Shown one piece after another: positions 14,084 to 21,902 of a DNA stretch of 28,807 bases (position 1 is the stretch's first letter; each line of letters begins with the position of its first letter). Below the pieces are notes generated by a model. It saw nothing but the letters and a program-made list of their open reading frames with translations. It searched no databases and was not told the DNA's origin. Origin of the DNA: Oscillospiraceae bacterium (GTDB lineage Bacteria > Bacillota_A > Clostridia > Oscillospirales > Oscillospiraceae). The stretch is taken from positions 1 to 28,807 of the forward strand of contig JAFOBK010000106.1 of assembly GCA_017381835.1 (NCBI GenBank), written 5' to 3'. The position numbers were made by a program, and so were the translations under genes.

Positions 14084-14113
14084 AAAAAGCCCCCTCCGGA
14101 AATGGGAGGGGGC
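14084..14113 (-). terminator. Intrinsic terminator of nagB
   Basis: GCCCCCTCC pairs with GGAGGGGGC around a 7-nt loop, followed by TTTTTG on the minus strand, 12 nt after the nagB stop. Incomplete termination here could supply transcripts of the cyclodeaminase-like and esterase genes. Confidence 0.82.
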
Positions 14114-14125
14114 ATCATTTTCCAA

Positions 14126-14911
14126 TTACTTCTCGTTCTTGTAGATTTCCTTGAAGTACTTGTAGGTGTCCACCTTCAGCTCGCCGCAGGCAGCCTCGTC
14201 GCAAGCAACGATGCCGTCCTTATGCAGCTGCAGAGCGGAGATGGTCCATGCATGGTCAACGCCGCCCTCAACGCAGTGACGCAGAGCGCGAGCCTTGTTG
14301 TGGCCGCTGATCAGGAGCAATACCTGCTTGGAATCGCAGACAGTACCGACACCAACGGACAGAGCGGTCTTGGGAACCTTGTTGGGGTCATTGTCGAAGA
14401 AGCGGGAGTTAACGATCAGGGTGTCCTCGGTCAGAGCGCGAACGCCGGTACGGGAAACCAGGGAGGTGAAGGGCTCGTTGAAAGCGATGTGGCCGTCAAC
14501 ACCGGAGCCGCCCAGGAACAGGTCGATGCCGCCGTAGGAAGCGATCTTATCCTCGTAGCGCTGGCACTCAGCTTCCAGATCCTCAGCCATGCCGTTGAGG
14601 ATGTTGATGTTCTCAGCGGGGATGTCGATGTGGTTGAAGAAGTTGTCGTGCATGAAGTACCAGTAGCTCTGGTCATGCTCACGGGGCAGACCGACATATT
14701 CGTCCATATTGAAGGTAACAACGTTCTTGAAGGAAACTTCGCCGGCCTTGTTCTTCTCGATCAGGCGCTTGTAAACACCCAGGGGGGAGGAACCGGTGGG
14801 CAGGCCCAGGATGAAGGGACGCTCTTCCTTGTGGCTCATGATGGCGTCAGCAATGTGGTTTGCTGCCCATGCGCACATCTCGTTGTAATCGTTCTTGATA
14901 ATCAGTTTCAT
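14126..14911 (-). CDS. nagB: Glucosamine-6-phosphate deaminase
   Basis: The 261-aa product has the normal NagB length and all active-site blocks. Asp70 and Glu71 lie in [12 protein letters not shown], and Asp139, His141 and Glu146 in [14 protein letters not shown]; phosphate is bound by [15 protein letters not shown] (residues 36-50). It converts glucosamine 6-phosphate to fructose 6-phosphate and ammonia in the cytoplasm, feeding GlcNAc or sialic-acid carbon into glycolysis. A GGAG site lies 11 nt before the start, and a promoter (14971-14998) is recognisable upstream. nagA is not in the window; the esterase and cyclodeaminase-like genes downstream are plausible helpers for modified amino sugars. 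Confidence 0.95.
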   Translation of the reverse strand: MKLIIKNDYNEMCAWAANHIADAIMSHKEERPFILGLPTGSSPLGVYKRLIEKNKAGEVSFKNVVTFNMDEYVGLPREHDQSYWYFMHDNFFNHIDIPAENINILNGMAEDLEAECQRYEDKIASYGGIDLFLGGSGVDGHIAFNEPFTSLVSRTGVRALTEDTLIVNSRFFDNDPNKVPKTALSVGVGTVCDSKQVLLLISGHNKARALRHCVEGGVDHAWTISALQLHKDGIVACDEAACGELKVDTYKYFKEIYKNEK

Positions 14912-14970
14912 AACATTTCACACTCCAAAATATAATAGTAATGGGGGTATAAAAATTTCCTAACAGATTT

Positions 14971-14998
14971 ATTATACAATAATTTCCGCGTTTGTCTA
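14971..14998 (-). promoter_or_regulatory. Probable nagB promoter
   Basis: TAGACA (14993-14998), 16 nt, TATAAT (14971-14976) on the minus strand. The start would be near 14964, about 53 nt before the nagB ATG. Confidence 0.65.
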
Positions 14999-15018
14999 TG
15001 TGTTTATAAAAGTTTCGT

Positions 15019-15198
15019 AGCGAATTCCTACAGCGGCGGGAGTAAACCCCCGCCCTACGGTATAGACTGCACTTCGTTAGAAGCCGTAGGGGCGAGCATT
15101 GCTCGTCCGTGCGGCACAATCTTCCGTTTCCACATTGGGTTTCGGCGAATACAGGTGCGGTCTGTGCGGGAGGGTCAAGACCCTCCCCTACAGGAATT
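15019..15198. repeat. Palindromic repeat cluster (MITE-like) between nagB and the FucI-like gene
   Basis: Three hairpins are strung together: GGCGGG/CCCGCC at 15035-15054, a GGCGAGCATTGCTCG unit near 15090-15108, and GGGAGGGTC/GACCCTCCC at 15168-15187. Matching GAATTCCT ends appear in opposite orientation near 15021 and 15193, like terminal inverted repeats. The last hairpin plus CCTACA recurs at 23747. No coding sequence or T-rich terminator is evident. The whole gap (14912-15203) is 292 bp. Confidence 0.7.
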
Positions 15199-15203
15199 CT
15201 AAA

Positions 15204-16535
15204 TTACACCACCCGGATGTTCAGAAGGCTACAGAAGGCTCTGACAGCGTCGCCGTGCTTGCCGGGAACGATGGCATAGTGCTGGCTCATGATCTCCTGC
15301 TGGAAATCCTCCACGCTCTTATTATCGAACTTAATCACAGAGCCTGCGTAGGCGGGACAGTCGATCTCGTGGAAGTCCTTCATTTCCTCCACATGGCCTT
15401 CGATCAGGTGCATCTTGACGCCGCCCTTGTCGTTGGCCAGGCGAATAACCGTCACATCCTGCCGCTTGAAGGGGGTGGTGATCAGCAGGCCGCTGTAAAG
15501 AGCGGTGTGCTTATCGATCTTGGGACGGTTTGCCGCCAGGAAGCTCTTGGGTGCAAAGCCGCAGGCAGCGCAGATGACACCGTCCTCCAGGAAGGCCAAA
15601 ACATCACCGTAGGTGGTGGTTTCCTTTGCGATGCCATCCAGAATCATCTGGGACATCAGCAGGTAAATATCACCCTCGCAGGATACGGGCATACCTGCGC
15701 CCAGCAAAGACAGCGCCACGCAGGGAGTAAAGCCCCAGTCGATGGACATCTCATACTGGCACTTGGCAGTGAGAGAATCCAGCTGATGCTCCTTCACCAG
15801 CTGCTTTAACCGCAGATACACAGCCGCGTTCCGATCCAGCAGCTCCTCGGAAATAGAGCCTGCCACATCCCACTGTTCCTTCAGCGCCTGCTTTTCCGCG
15901 GCAATGTCCGCCTCGGTCGCCTCATTCAAATGGGCAATGAGCGAATACTGGTCGATATGGACGATCTCGGTGCCGAAGGTCTTCTTCACCTTCACATGGT
16001 CACCAAGACCGGTGTACATACCCATGGACACATAGCCCAGCATGCCGAGGCGGGCGTCCTTCAGCTTGCGGACTGTGGAGGCGGCTGCCAGGAAGGAGGT
16101 GATCTTCCTGCCCAAAGCTTCATCGCCGGGATTGCCCACCACAAAGCGGAACTTATACTCAAATTCCTCGAATGTCTCCCGCATCACACCGGCAGAAGCG
16201 ATACAGCCGAAGGAGATGGTAGCCTTTTCCTTGGGATCAAAATAGTTATCGTGAGACCACAGGAGCATAGGTGTCTGCTCCAGACCTGCTGCGGACAGTA
16301 CTTTCAAAGCATTGGGAGCCTCGATCCAGGAAGCGATCAGCACGATGACCGCATCCCACACATCGGACTTTGCCACTTGGATGGCCTTGTCGCAATCTGC
16401 CAGGACGATCACATTGGGCGCTGCCACCAGATCCACGCCCAGATCTTTCAGCCAGGCCTCGCTCTTCGCGATATGCTCTGCCAGCTGCACCTGGGGATAA
16501 CCGGGATAACCGAAGGGAAGAAATAGAGTTGCCAT
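15204..16535 (-). CDS. L-fucose/D-arabinose isomerase family protein (FucI-like)
   Basis: A 443-aa cytoplasmic protein of the FucI/AraA superfamily, shorter than E. coli FucI (about 590 aa). The C-terminal catalytic part is recognisable: AKCQYEMSIDWGFTPCVALS (257-276), then GMPVSCEGDIYLLMSQMIL with Glu287 as a probable metal ligand, and SQHYAIVPGKHGD with His419 and His427 near the end. The N-terminal half has alternating beta-alpha units (AVIVLIASWIEAP, TPMLLWSHDNYF). It presumably interconverts an aldose and ketose for the FGGY kinase encoded divergently. AAGGAGG lies 5 nt upstream of the start. It shares the 207-bp control region with the kinase/ABC operon. Its substrate is unknown; only distant resemblance to the AraA-like protein at 256-1653 is visible. 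Confidence 0.83.
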   Translation of the reverse strand: MATLFLPFGYPGYPQVQLAEHIAKSEAWLKDLGVDLVAAPNVIVLADCDKAIQVAKSDVWDAVIVLIASWIEAPNALKVLSAAGLEQTPMLLWSHDNYFDPKEKATISFGCIASAGVMRETFEEFEYKFRFVVGNPGDEALGRKITSFLAAASTVRKLKDARLGMLGYVSMGMYTGLGDHVKVKKTFGTEIVHIDQYSLIAHLNEATEADIAAEKQALKEQWDVAGSISEELLDRNAAVYLRLKQLVKEHQLDSLTAKCQYEMSIDWGFTPCVALSLLGAGMPVSCEGDIYLLMSQMILDGIAKETTTYGDVLAFLEDGVICAACGFAPKSFLAANRPKIDKHTALYSGLLITTPFKRQDVTVIRLANDKGGVKMHLIEGHVEEMKDFHEIDCPAYAGSVIKFDNKSVEDFQQEIMSQHYAIVPGKHGDAVRAFCSLLNIRVV

Positions 16536-16574
16536 AGGTACCTCCTTGCATGTTCACATAGTTTTGATATTCTC

Positions 16575-16603
16575 ATTATATCGGGATTTCCCCCATTACA
16601 CAA
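16575..16603 (-). promoter_or_regulatory. Promoter of the FucI-like gene
   Basis: TTGTGT (16598-16603), 17 nt, TATAAT (16575-16580) on the minus strand. The spacer includes GGGATTTCCC, a small inverted repeat that could be a regulator contact. Confidence 0.7.
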
Positions 16604-16667
16604 GCCTCTTTTCGCCCATTATCCACAAAAGTTGAGGGATTTCTCCATGGCATTTTGTAAATTTCGG

Positions 16668-16696
16668 TTGCAATTTATCCCATATTATGGTACGAT
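16668..16696 (+). promoter_or_regulatory. Promoter of the kinase/ABC/aminotransferase operon
   Basis: TTGCAA (16668-16673), 17 nt, TACGAT (16691-16696), about 46 nt before the kinase start. Divergent from and 65 bp away from the FucI-like promoter, so one regulator could control both. Confidence 0.7.
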
Positions 16697-16742
16697 ACTC
16701 GAAACTGAGCACTTTTACAAACCCGTGGAAAGGCGGTTATTT

Positions 16743-18245
16743 ATGCGCTACATTCTGACTTTTGATATTGGTACAACCGCTGTAAAAACCTGCGTGTTTG
16801 ACGAGCGTCTGCGCTGCGTTTCCAGCGCCAACGAGGAATACACCCTCCTGACCGGCGCCGGCAACACCGTAGAGCTGGAGCCGGAAACCTATATCACCGC
16901 CTGCCGCAACGGTGTCCGGGCCACCGCGGAAAAAGAAGGCCTTCTCTCCCGTGTGGCTGCCATTTGCATCACCACCCAGGGCGAGACTCTGATCCCCATT
17001 GATAAGGAAGGCAATCCTCTGCGCAATGCCATCGTCTGGCTGGACAGCCGGGCCGCGGAAGAAGCCGCTTTCATTCAGAAGCTGCCCTTTGCCAAGGATC
17101 TCTTCCAAACCACCGGTGTTCCCACCATGGAAGCTACCGCGCCTCTGGCAAAGCTTCTTTGGATCAAGAACCACCAGCCGGAAGTCTACGAAAAGACCTA
17201 TAAATTCCTGCTGCTGGAAGACTATATCATCTACCGGCTCACCGGCGCCATCGCTACGGAAAAAGTGCTGATGGGCACCACCGGTTATTACGATATCCGC
17301 AAGCAGTGCCTCTACCGGGATGCTTTGGAGCAGACCGGCATTGACGAAGCTAAGATCCCCGAAATTTTCGACAGCGGCACCATTGTTGCCAAGGTTAACG
17401 AAGTGGCCTCCATCCACACCGGACTTCCCGCAGGTATCCCCGTGGTGGCCGGCGCTATGGATCAGGTGGCTGCTGCCATCGGCGGCGGCAATATCCACGA
17501 AGGCATCCTCACTGAGACCACCGGCACCTGCATGTCCATCATGACCTCTGCCGACGAGCGCTGCTTCGGTTTGGGCGGAAATGTGGCTGTCTATCCCCAT
17601 GTGCTGCCTGGAAAATACTATATCATCCCCTTCTGCATGACCGCCGGTGTGGTGCTCAAGTGGTTCAAGGACGAATTCTGCACCGAAGAAACCCAGCAGG
17701 CAAAGGCATTGGGCCGCAGCGCTTACACAGGTCTGGACGACCTGGCTGCCACTTGCCCTCCCGGTGCCGGTGGACTGCTGCTGATCCCCTACTTAAACGG
17801 CATCCTGCAGCCGGAAGTCAAGCCGGAAATGCGGGGCGTCTTCTTCGGTGTCTCCCTGGATACCAAGAAGCCCCAGTTCATCCGGGCCATCTTCGAGGGT
17901 GTGGGCTATATGCTCCGGGAAAACCTGGAACTCATCGAGAGCATGGGCATTGAAGTGGCAGAGATCCGCTCCTTCGGCGGCGGTTCCAACAGCGTGCTGT
18001 GGCAGCAGATCAAGTCTGACATCACCTGGCGCAAAATCAGCACCATGCATGAAAAAGAATGCGCCTCCCTGGGCGCTGCCATTCTGGCTTCCGTGGCCAT
18101 CGGCCTGTATCCTGACCTGGAGACTGCCGCGAAGGTCAACACCATCGCCCGCAGCTGCATCCCCGATGCAGCCGCCGCAGAGCTCTACGACGGTCTGTAT
18201 GCCCGTTACCTGCGGGTGCTGGAGGCCACCAAGGCGCTGTATTAA
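16743..18245 (+). CDS. FGGY-family carbohydrate kinase (xylulokinase-like)
   Basis: The start at 16743 follows AAAGGCGG and gives MRYILTFDIGTTAVKTCVFD, the phosphate-1 ATP motif. The 500-aa product has the two-domain FGGY layout: ICITTQGETLIPID and NAIVWLDSRAAEEA in the N-terminal domain, the catalytic Asp240 in GAMDQVAAA, TTGTCMSIM as phosphate-2, and GGGSNSVLWQQIKSDI with CASLGAAILASVA as the adenosine site. It phosphorylates a ketose or polyol with ATP. Closest general resemblance is to xylulokinases, but fucu-, rhamnu- or erythritol-type kinases cannot be excluded. It leads the operon with the ABC transporter and class-III aminotransferase-like gene and is divergent from the FucI-like isomerase. 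Confidence 0.9.
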   Translation: MRYILTFDIGTTAVKTCVFDERLRCVSSANEEYTLLTGAGNTVELEPETYITACRNGVRATAEKEGLLSRVAAICITTQGETLIPIDKEGNPLRNAIVWLDSRAAEEAAFIQKLPFAKDLFQTTGVPTMEATAPLAKLLWIKNHQPEVYEKTYKFLLLEDYIIYRLTGAIATEKVLMGTTGYYDIRKQCLYRDALEQTGIDEAKIPEIFDSGTIVAKVNEVASIHTGLPAGIPVVAGAMDQVAAAIGGGNIHEGILTETTGTCMSIMTSADERCFGLGGNVAVYPHVLPGKYYIIPFCMTAGVVLKWFKDEFCTEETQQAKALGRSAYTGLDDLAATCPPGAGGLLLIPYLNGILQPEVKPEMRGVFFGVSLDTKKPQFIRAIFEGVGYMLRENLELIESMGIEVAEIRSFGGGSNSVLWQQIKSDITWRKISTMHEKECASLGAAILASVAIGLYPDLETAAKVNTIARSCIPDAAAAELYDGLYARYLRVLEATKALY

Positions 18246-18299
18246 TGTGTCATTACCCGCTTAGCGGTGAATGAATATAAAAATTAAAGGAGAAGAAAA

Positions 18300-19244
18300 A
18301 TGAAACTGAACAAGATCCTGGCTCTGATCGTTGTCATCGCTCTGATGGCAGCTATGATGGTCGGCTGTGGCGCTAAGGACAAGAAGGACGGCTTCACCTT
18401 CGGTGCTACTTACTGGACCATGAACAACCCCTACTTCATCGCACTGGAAGCAGGCATCCGTGCTACCGTCGAAGCTGACGGCCACGAGCTGATTTCCTAC
18501 GACCCCCAGGGTGACGTTACCACCCAGATCTCCCAGATCGAAGACCTGATCGCTCAGGACGTCGACCTGATCTTCCTGAACCCCGCTGACTGGGAAGGCG
18601 TTCGCCCCGCTCTGGAAGCTGCTGAGAAGGCTGGCATCCCCATCATCGTCGTTGACACCCCCGTTTACGACTCCGACAAGGTTCTGTCCACTGTTTGGTC
18701 CGACAACTACAAGGCTGGCCAGCTGTGCGCTGAAGACCTGATGGCTAAGGTTGACTCCGGCAACATCATCATCCTGGACCTGCCCACCGACAAGTCCGCT
18801 GCTGACCGTTACCAGGGCTTCTACGACACCATCTCCGCAAACGCTAACTTCACCATTCTGGATACCCACAACGGCGAAGGCTCCACCGAGGCTTCCATGC
18901 CCGTTATGGAAGATATGATCCAGGCTTACGGCGACGAGATCGATATCGTTTTCGCTATCAATGATCCCTCCGCTATCGGCGCTATCGCTGCTCTGGAAGC
19001 TGCAGGCATGATCGACGACGTTATGGTCTACTCCGTTGACGGCTCCCCCGACGGCAAGGCTATGATCGAGTCCGGCAAGCTGGAAGGCACCGCTGCTCAG
19101 TTCCCCGAAGAGATGGGTAAGCTGGCTGTTAAGTACGCATACGACGCACTGGCAGGTCAGACCATCGAGTCCAATGTCTTCGTTGACGTTGAAATGGTCA
19201 ATGGCGAAACTCTGAAGAACTACACCATCGACGGCTGGAAGTAA
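18300..19244 (+). CDS. Sugar ABC transporter substrate-binding lipoprotein (RbsB-like)
   Basis: 314 aa. The signal region (MKLNKILALIVVIALMAAMM) leads to the lipobox MVGC with Cys23, followed by a basic linker. The mature part is a type-I periplasmic-binding protein: FGATYWTMNNPYFIALEAG, LIFLNPADWEGVRPALEAAEKAGIPIIVVD, VFAINDPSAIGAIAALEAAG and VYSVDGSPDGKAMIESG, as in RbsB. AAAGGAGAAGAAAA precedes the start. Codon choice is strongly biased to GCT, GTT, TCC and AAC compared with the kinase, consistent with high expression. An attenuator-like hairpin follows, so the lipoprotein should be made in excess over the ATPase and permease. Confidence 0.93.
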   Translation: MKLNKILALIVVIALMAAMMVGCGAKDKKDGFTFGATYWTMNNPYFIALEAGIRATVEADGHELISYDPQGDVTTQISQIEDLIAQDVDLIFLNPADWEGVRPALEAAEKAGIPIIVVDTPVYDSDKVLSTVWSDNYKAGQLCAEDLMAKVDSGNIIILDLPTDKSAADRYQGFYDTISANANFTILDTHNGEGSTEASMPVMEDMIQAYGDEIDIVFAINDPSAIGAIAALEAAGMIDDVMVYSVDGSPDGKAMIESGKLEGTAAQFPEEMGKLAVKYAYDALAGQTIESNVFVDVEMVNGETLKNYTIDGWK

Positions 19245-19256
19245 GTTGTAACTTTT

Positions 19257-19296
19257 GTCAGCGAAGGTGGGAAACCGCCTTCGCTGACCTCTTTTT
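19257..19296 (+). terminator. Attenuating terminator between binding protein and ATPase genes
   Basis: GTCAGCGAAGG pairs with CCTTCGCTGAC, extended by three inner pairs to a GAAA tetraloop, followed by CTCTTTTT. It lies 12 nt after the binding-protein stop and 49 nt before the ATPase start. No new promoter is evident, so partial read-through probably supplies the downstream genes. Confidence 0.85.
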
Positions 19297-19344
19297 GCTT
19301 TGGCATGTGACAAACTCATTGATTCTAAAAGCGAGGTAACAAGA

Positions 19345-20829
19345 ATGGACGAAAGAACTGTCCTGCAAATGAAGGGCGTCAAGAAGTATTTCCCTGGTGT
19401 CAAGGCCCTGGACGGTGTGGATTTTGAGCTGAACAAAGGCGAAATTCACGCTCTGCTGGGTGAAAACGGCGCAGGTAAATCCACCTTGATCAAGATCCTC
19501 ACCGGCATCTATTCCATGACAGAAGGCAGCATCCACATCAAAGGTGAGGAAGTGCACATGAAGTCCGTTAAGGATGCCAGAGACAACCGTATTGCTGCCA
19601 TTCACCAGGAGATTTGCCTGGTGCCCTATATCTCCGTGGCCAGAAATGTTTACCTGGGCCGGGAGCTGAAAACCAAACTGGGTCTTATGGACGATAAGAC
19701 CATGGAAGAAGAAACCCAGAAGCTGCTGGATCGGCTGGGCATGGATATCGATGCGGCCAAGGAAGTCCGGCAGTACTCCATCGCACAGCAGCAGCTGATC
19801 GAGATTGCCAAGGCCCTGGCCTTGGATGCAGAGATCCTGCTGATGGACGAGCCCACCTCCTCCCTGACGGAAAAGGAAGTCACCAAGCTCTTTGAGACCA
19901 TCCGCCGCCTGAAGGACAACGGCACCTCTATTATCTACATCTCCCACCGTATGGAAGAGCTCTTCGAGCTCAGCGACCGTGTCACCGTTCTCCGGGACGG
20001 TCAGTACATCGGCACCTATGTGACCAAGGACACCACCCGCGAGGAACTGGTGGCTGCCATGGTTGGCCGTCAGCTGACTGAGTTCTATGTCAAGGACTCC
20101 GTGCCTCAGGATGAAGTCTTCATGGAAGTGAAGAACCTGAGCCGTGAGGGCGTATTCCAGGATGTCTCCTTCACCCTGAAAAAGGGCGAGATCCTAGGTG
20201 TTTCCGGTATGGTGGGCGCAGGCCGCAGTGAAGTGGCCCGGGCTATCGTCGGTATTGATGCCAAGAACAGCGGCGAAGTTCTGCTGGAAGGCAAAGCGCT
20301 CAATATTCAGAAGCCCATCGATGCTATCAATGCCGGTATCGTACTGATCCCCGAAAACCGTAAGGAAGAGGGTCTGGTGCTGGAAAACTCCGTCCGTTTC
20401 AATACTACCCTGGCGGTTCTGAAGCAGTTCATCAAGGGTGTCATCTGGAACCGGAAGAAGGAAGAGAGCATCGTCGATTCCCATATCAAGTCTTTGAACA
20501 TCCGTACTCCCCACCAGGAGCAGCTGATCCTGAACCTGTCCGGCGGCAACCAGCAGAAGGTTGTCATCGCCAAGTGGCTGGCTACCGAGCCTAAGGTTCT
20601 CATTATGGACGAGCCCACCCGTGGTGTTGACGTTGGCGCAAAGGCTGAAATCTACACAATTATGAATTCTCTTGCCAAGCAAGGCATTTCTATAATCATG
20701 ATCTCTTCGGATCTTCCGGAGATCATCAACATGAGCGACCGCGTAATGGTTATGCGGGAAGGCAAGCTGGCCGGCATCCTGGAGAAGGACGAGATCGGTC
20801 AGGAACAGATCATGCGTTTCGCAGTCTAA
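19345..20829 (+). CDS. Sugar ABC transporter ATP-binding protein, tandem domains (RbsA/MglA-like)
   Basis: The start at 19345 follows GCGAGGTAACAAG. The 494-aa protein has Walker A GENGAGKST (39-47), signature YSIAQQQLIEIAKAL and Walker B ILLMDEPTSSLTEKE in domain one. Domain two has the family's degenerate GMVGAGRSE, the signature LSGGNQQKV and VLIMDEPTRGVDVG. It powers the permease encoded 32 bp downstream. It resembles the ATPase at 2816-4312 throughout but is clearly not a recent duplicate, so the two transporters serve different substrates. Confidence 0.95.
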   Translation: MDERTVLQMKGVKKYFPGVKALDGVDFELNKGEIHALLGENGAGKSTLIKILTGIYSMTEGSIHIKGEEVHMKSVKDARDNRIAAIHQEICLVPYISVARNVYLGRELKTKLGLMDDKTMEEETQKLLDRLGMDIDAAKEVRQYSIAQQQLIEIAKALALDAEILLMDEPTSSLTEKEVTKLFETIRRLKDNGTSIIYISHRMEELFELSDRVTVLRDGQYIGTYVTKDTTREELVAAMVGRQLTEFYVKDSVPQDEVFMEVKNLSREGVFQDVSFTLKKGEILGVSGMVGAGRSEVARAIVGIDAKNSGEVLLEGKALNIQKPIDAINAGIVLIPENRKEEGLVLENSVRFNTTLAVLKQFIKGVIWNRKKEESIVDSHIKSLNIRTPHQEQLILNLSGGNQQKVVIAKWLATEPKVLIMDEPTRGVDVGAKAEIYTIMNSLAKQGISIIMISSDLPEIINMSDRVMVMREGKLAGILEKDEIGQEQIMRFAV

Positions 20830-20861
20830 GCGGAGTCTGTACTTAGAAAGGATCAAGCAAT

Positions 20862-21824
20862 ATGAAAAGACTTACCAAAAGTGTAAAGCAGTATTTCAAA
20901 GAGAATCTGGGTATTCTCATTGGCTTCTTCACCCTGTGTGTGATCGTTGCCCTGCTCAATAACCGTTTCCTGTCCCGCGGCAACATTCTGAACGTTCTGC
21001 GTCAGCTGTTCTCCAACTGTAACCTGGCTCTGGGTATGTGCCTGGTTATCATCACCGGCGGTATCGACCTGTCTGTAGGCGCTATCATGGCGCTGTCCGG
21101 TACCCTCTGCGCCGGCACCATCGCAGCCGGTCAGCTGCCCATCCCCGTAGCCATTCTCATGGGTCTGGCCATCGGCGTTCTGGTCGGTTTCATCAACGGT
21201 ACCATCACCGCCAAGATGAACATCGCTCCCTTCATCGTCACCATGGCAACCCAGCAGATCTGCCGCGGCCTGGTTTATGTCTATGCCGACGGTCTGCCCA
21301 TCCGCTGCGACAACCCTCCCTTCAACTTCCTGGGTAACGGCTACATCGGTGAGATCCCCATCACCATCCTCTACTCCATCTTCTTCGTCATCGTCATCTG
21401 GCTGGTTCTGAGCAAGTCCCAGCTGGGCCGCTGGATCTACGCTGTTGGCGGCAACAAGAATGCTGCCCGCTTCTCCGGCATCAATGTTGACAAGGTTCTG
21501 ATGATCGTCTACTCCATCTCCGGCTTCCTGGCTGCTTTCGCAGGTATTATCTACTGCGCCCGTATGTACTCCGGCCAGCCCACTCTGGGTAACGGCGACG
21601 AGACCGACGCGATCGCAGCAGTCGTTCTGGGCGGTACCTCCTTCAGCGGCGGTATCGGCAAGATCGGCGGTGTGGTCATCGGTATCCTGATCATCGCTGT
21701 CCTCAGTAACGCTCTGAACCTGCTGGGCATCAACTCCTTCTGGCAGCTGGTTGCCAAGGGTGTTGTTATCCTGCTGGCTGTTTGCGTGGACAACATCAAG
21801 ACCCACAAGCGCGTCAAGGGCTAA
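20862..21824 (+). CDS. Sugar ABC transporter permease (RbsC family)
   Basis: A 320-aa integral membrane protein with about 8-10 hydrophobic segments. Family motifs include GMCLVIITGGIDLSVGAIMALSG, INGTITAKMNIAPFIVTMAT and VVLGGTSFSGGIGKIGGVVIGILI. The tail VDNIKTHKRVKG is basic and cytoplasmic. AAAGGATCAAGCAAT precedes the ATG. It pairs with the ATPase just upstream and the lipoprotein of the same operon. Confidence 0.94.
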   Translation: MKRLTKSVKQYFKENLGILIGFFTLCVIVALLNNRFLSRGNILNVLRQLFSNCNLALGMCLVIITGGIDLSVGAIMALSGTLCAGTIAAGQLPIPVAILMGLAIGVLVGFINGTITAKMNIAPFIVTMATQQICRGLVYVYADGLPIRCDNPPFNFLGNGYIGEIPITILYSIFFVIVIWLVLSKSQLGRWIYAVGGNKNAARFSGINVDKVLMIVYSISGFLAAFAGIIYCARMYSGQPTLGNGDETDAIAAVVLGGTSFSGGIGKIGGVVIGILIIAVLSNALNLLGINSFWQLVAKGVVILLAVCVDNIKTHKRVKG

Positions 21825-21841
21825 TCTTTCCATTCCCACCC

Positions 21842-21880
21842 AAAACAACGCAGTATCCGGATTTTCCGGATACTGCGTTT
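21842..21880 (+). terminator. Stem-loop between permease and aminotransferase-like gene
   Basis: A perfect 15-bp stem (21847-21861 with 21865-21879) and a 3-nt loop, preceded by AAAAC and ending in TTT then GC. The U-tail is short, so it is probably a leaky terminator or processing site that lowers expression of the next gene. Confidence 0.6.
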
Positions 21881-21902
21881 GCACCACAAAGGAGGATCCT
21901 TT

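Noticed and set aside
20853..21887. A 344-codon open frame on the minus strand opposite the permease
   Set aside because: Asp/Gln-rich antisense shadow of a membrane protein, with no start signal.
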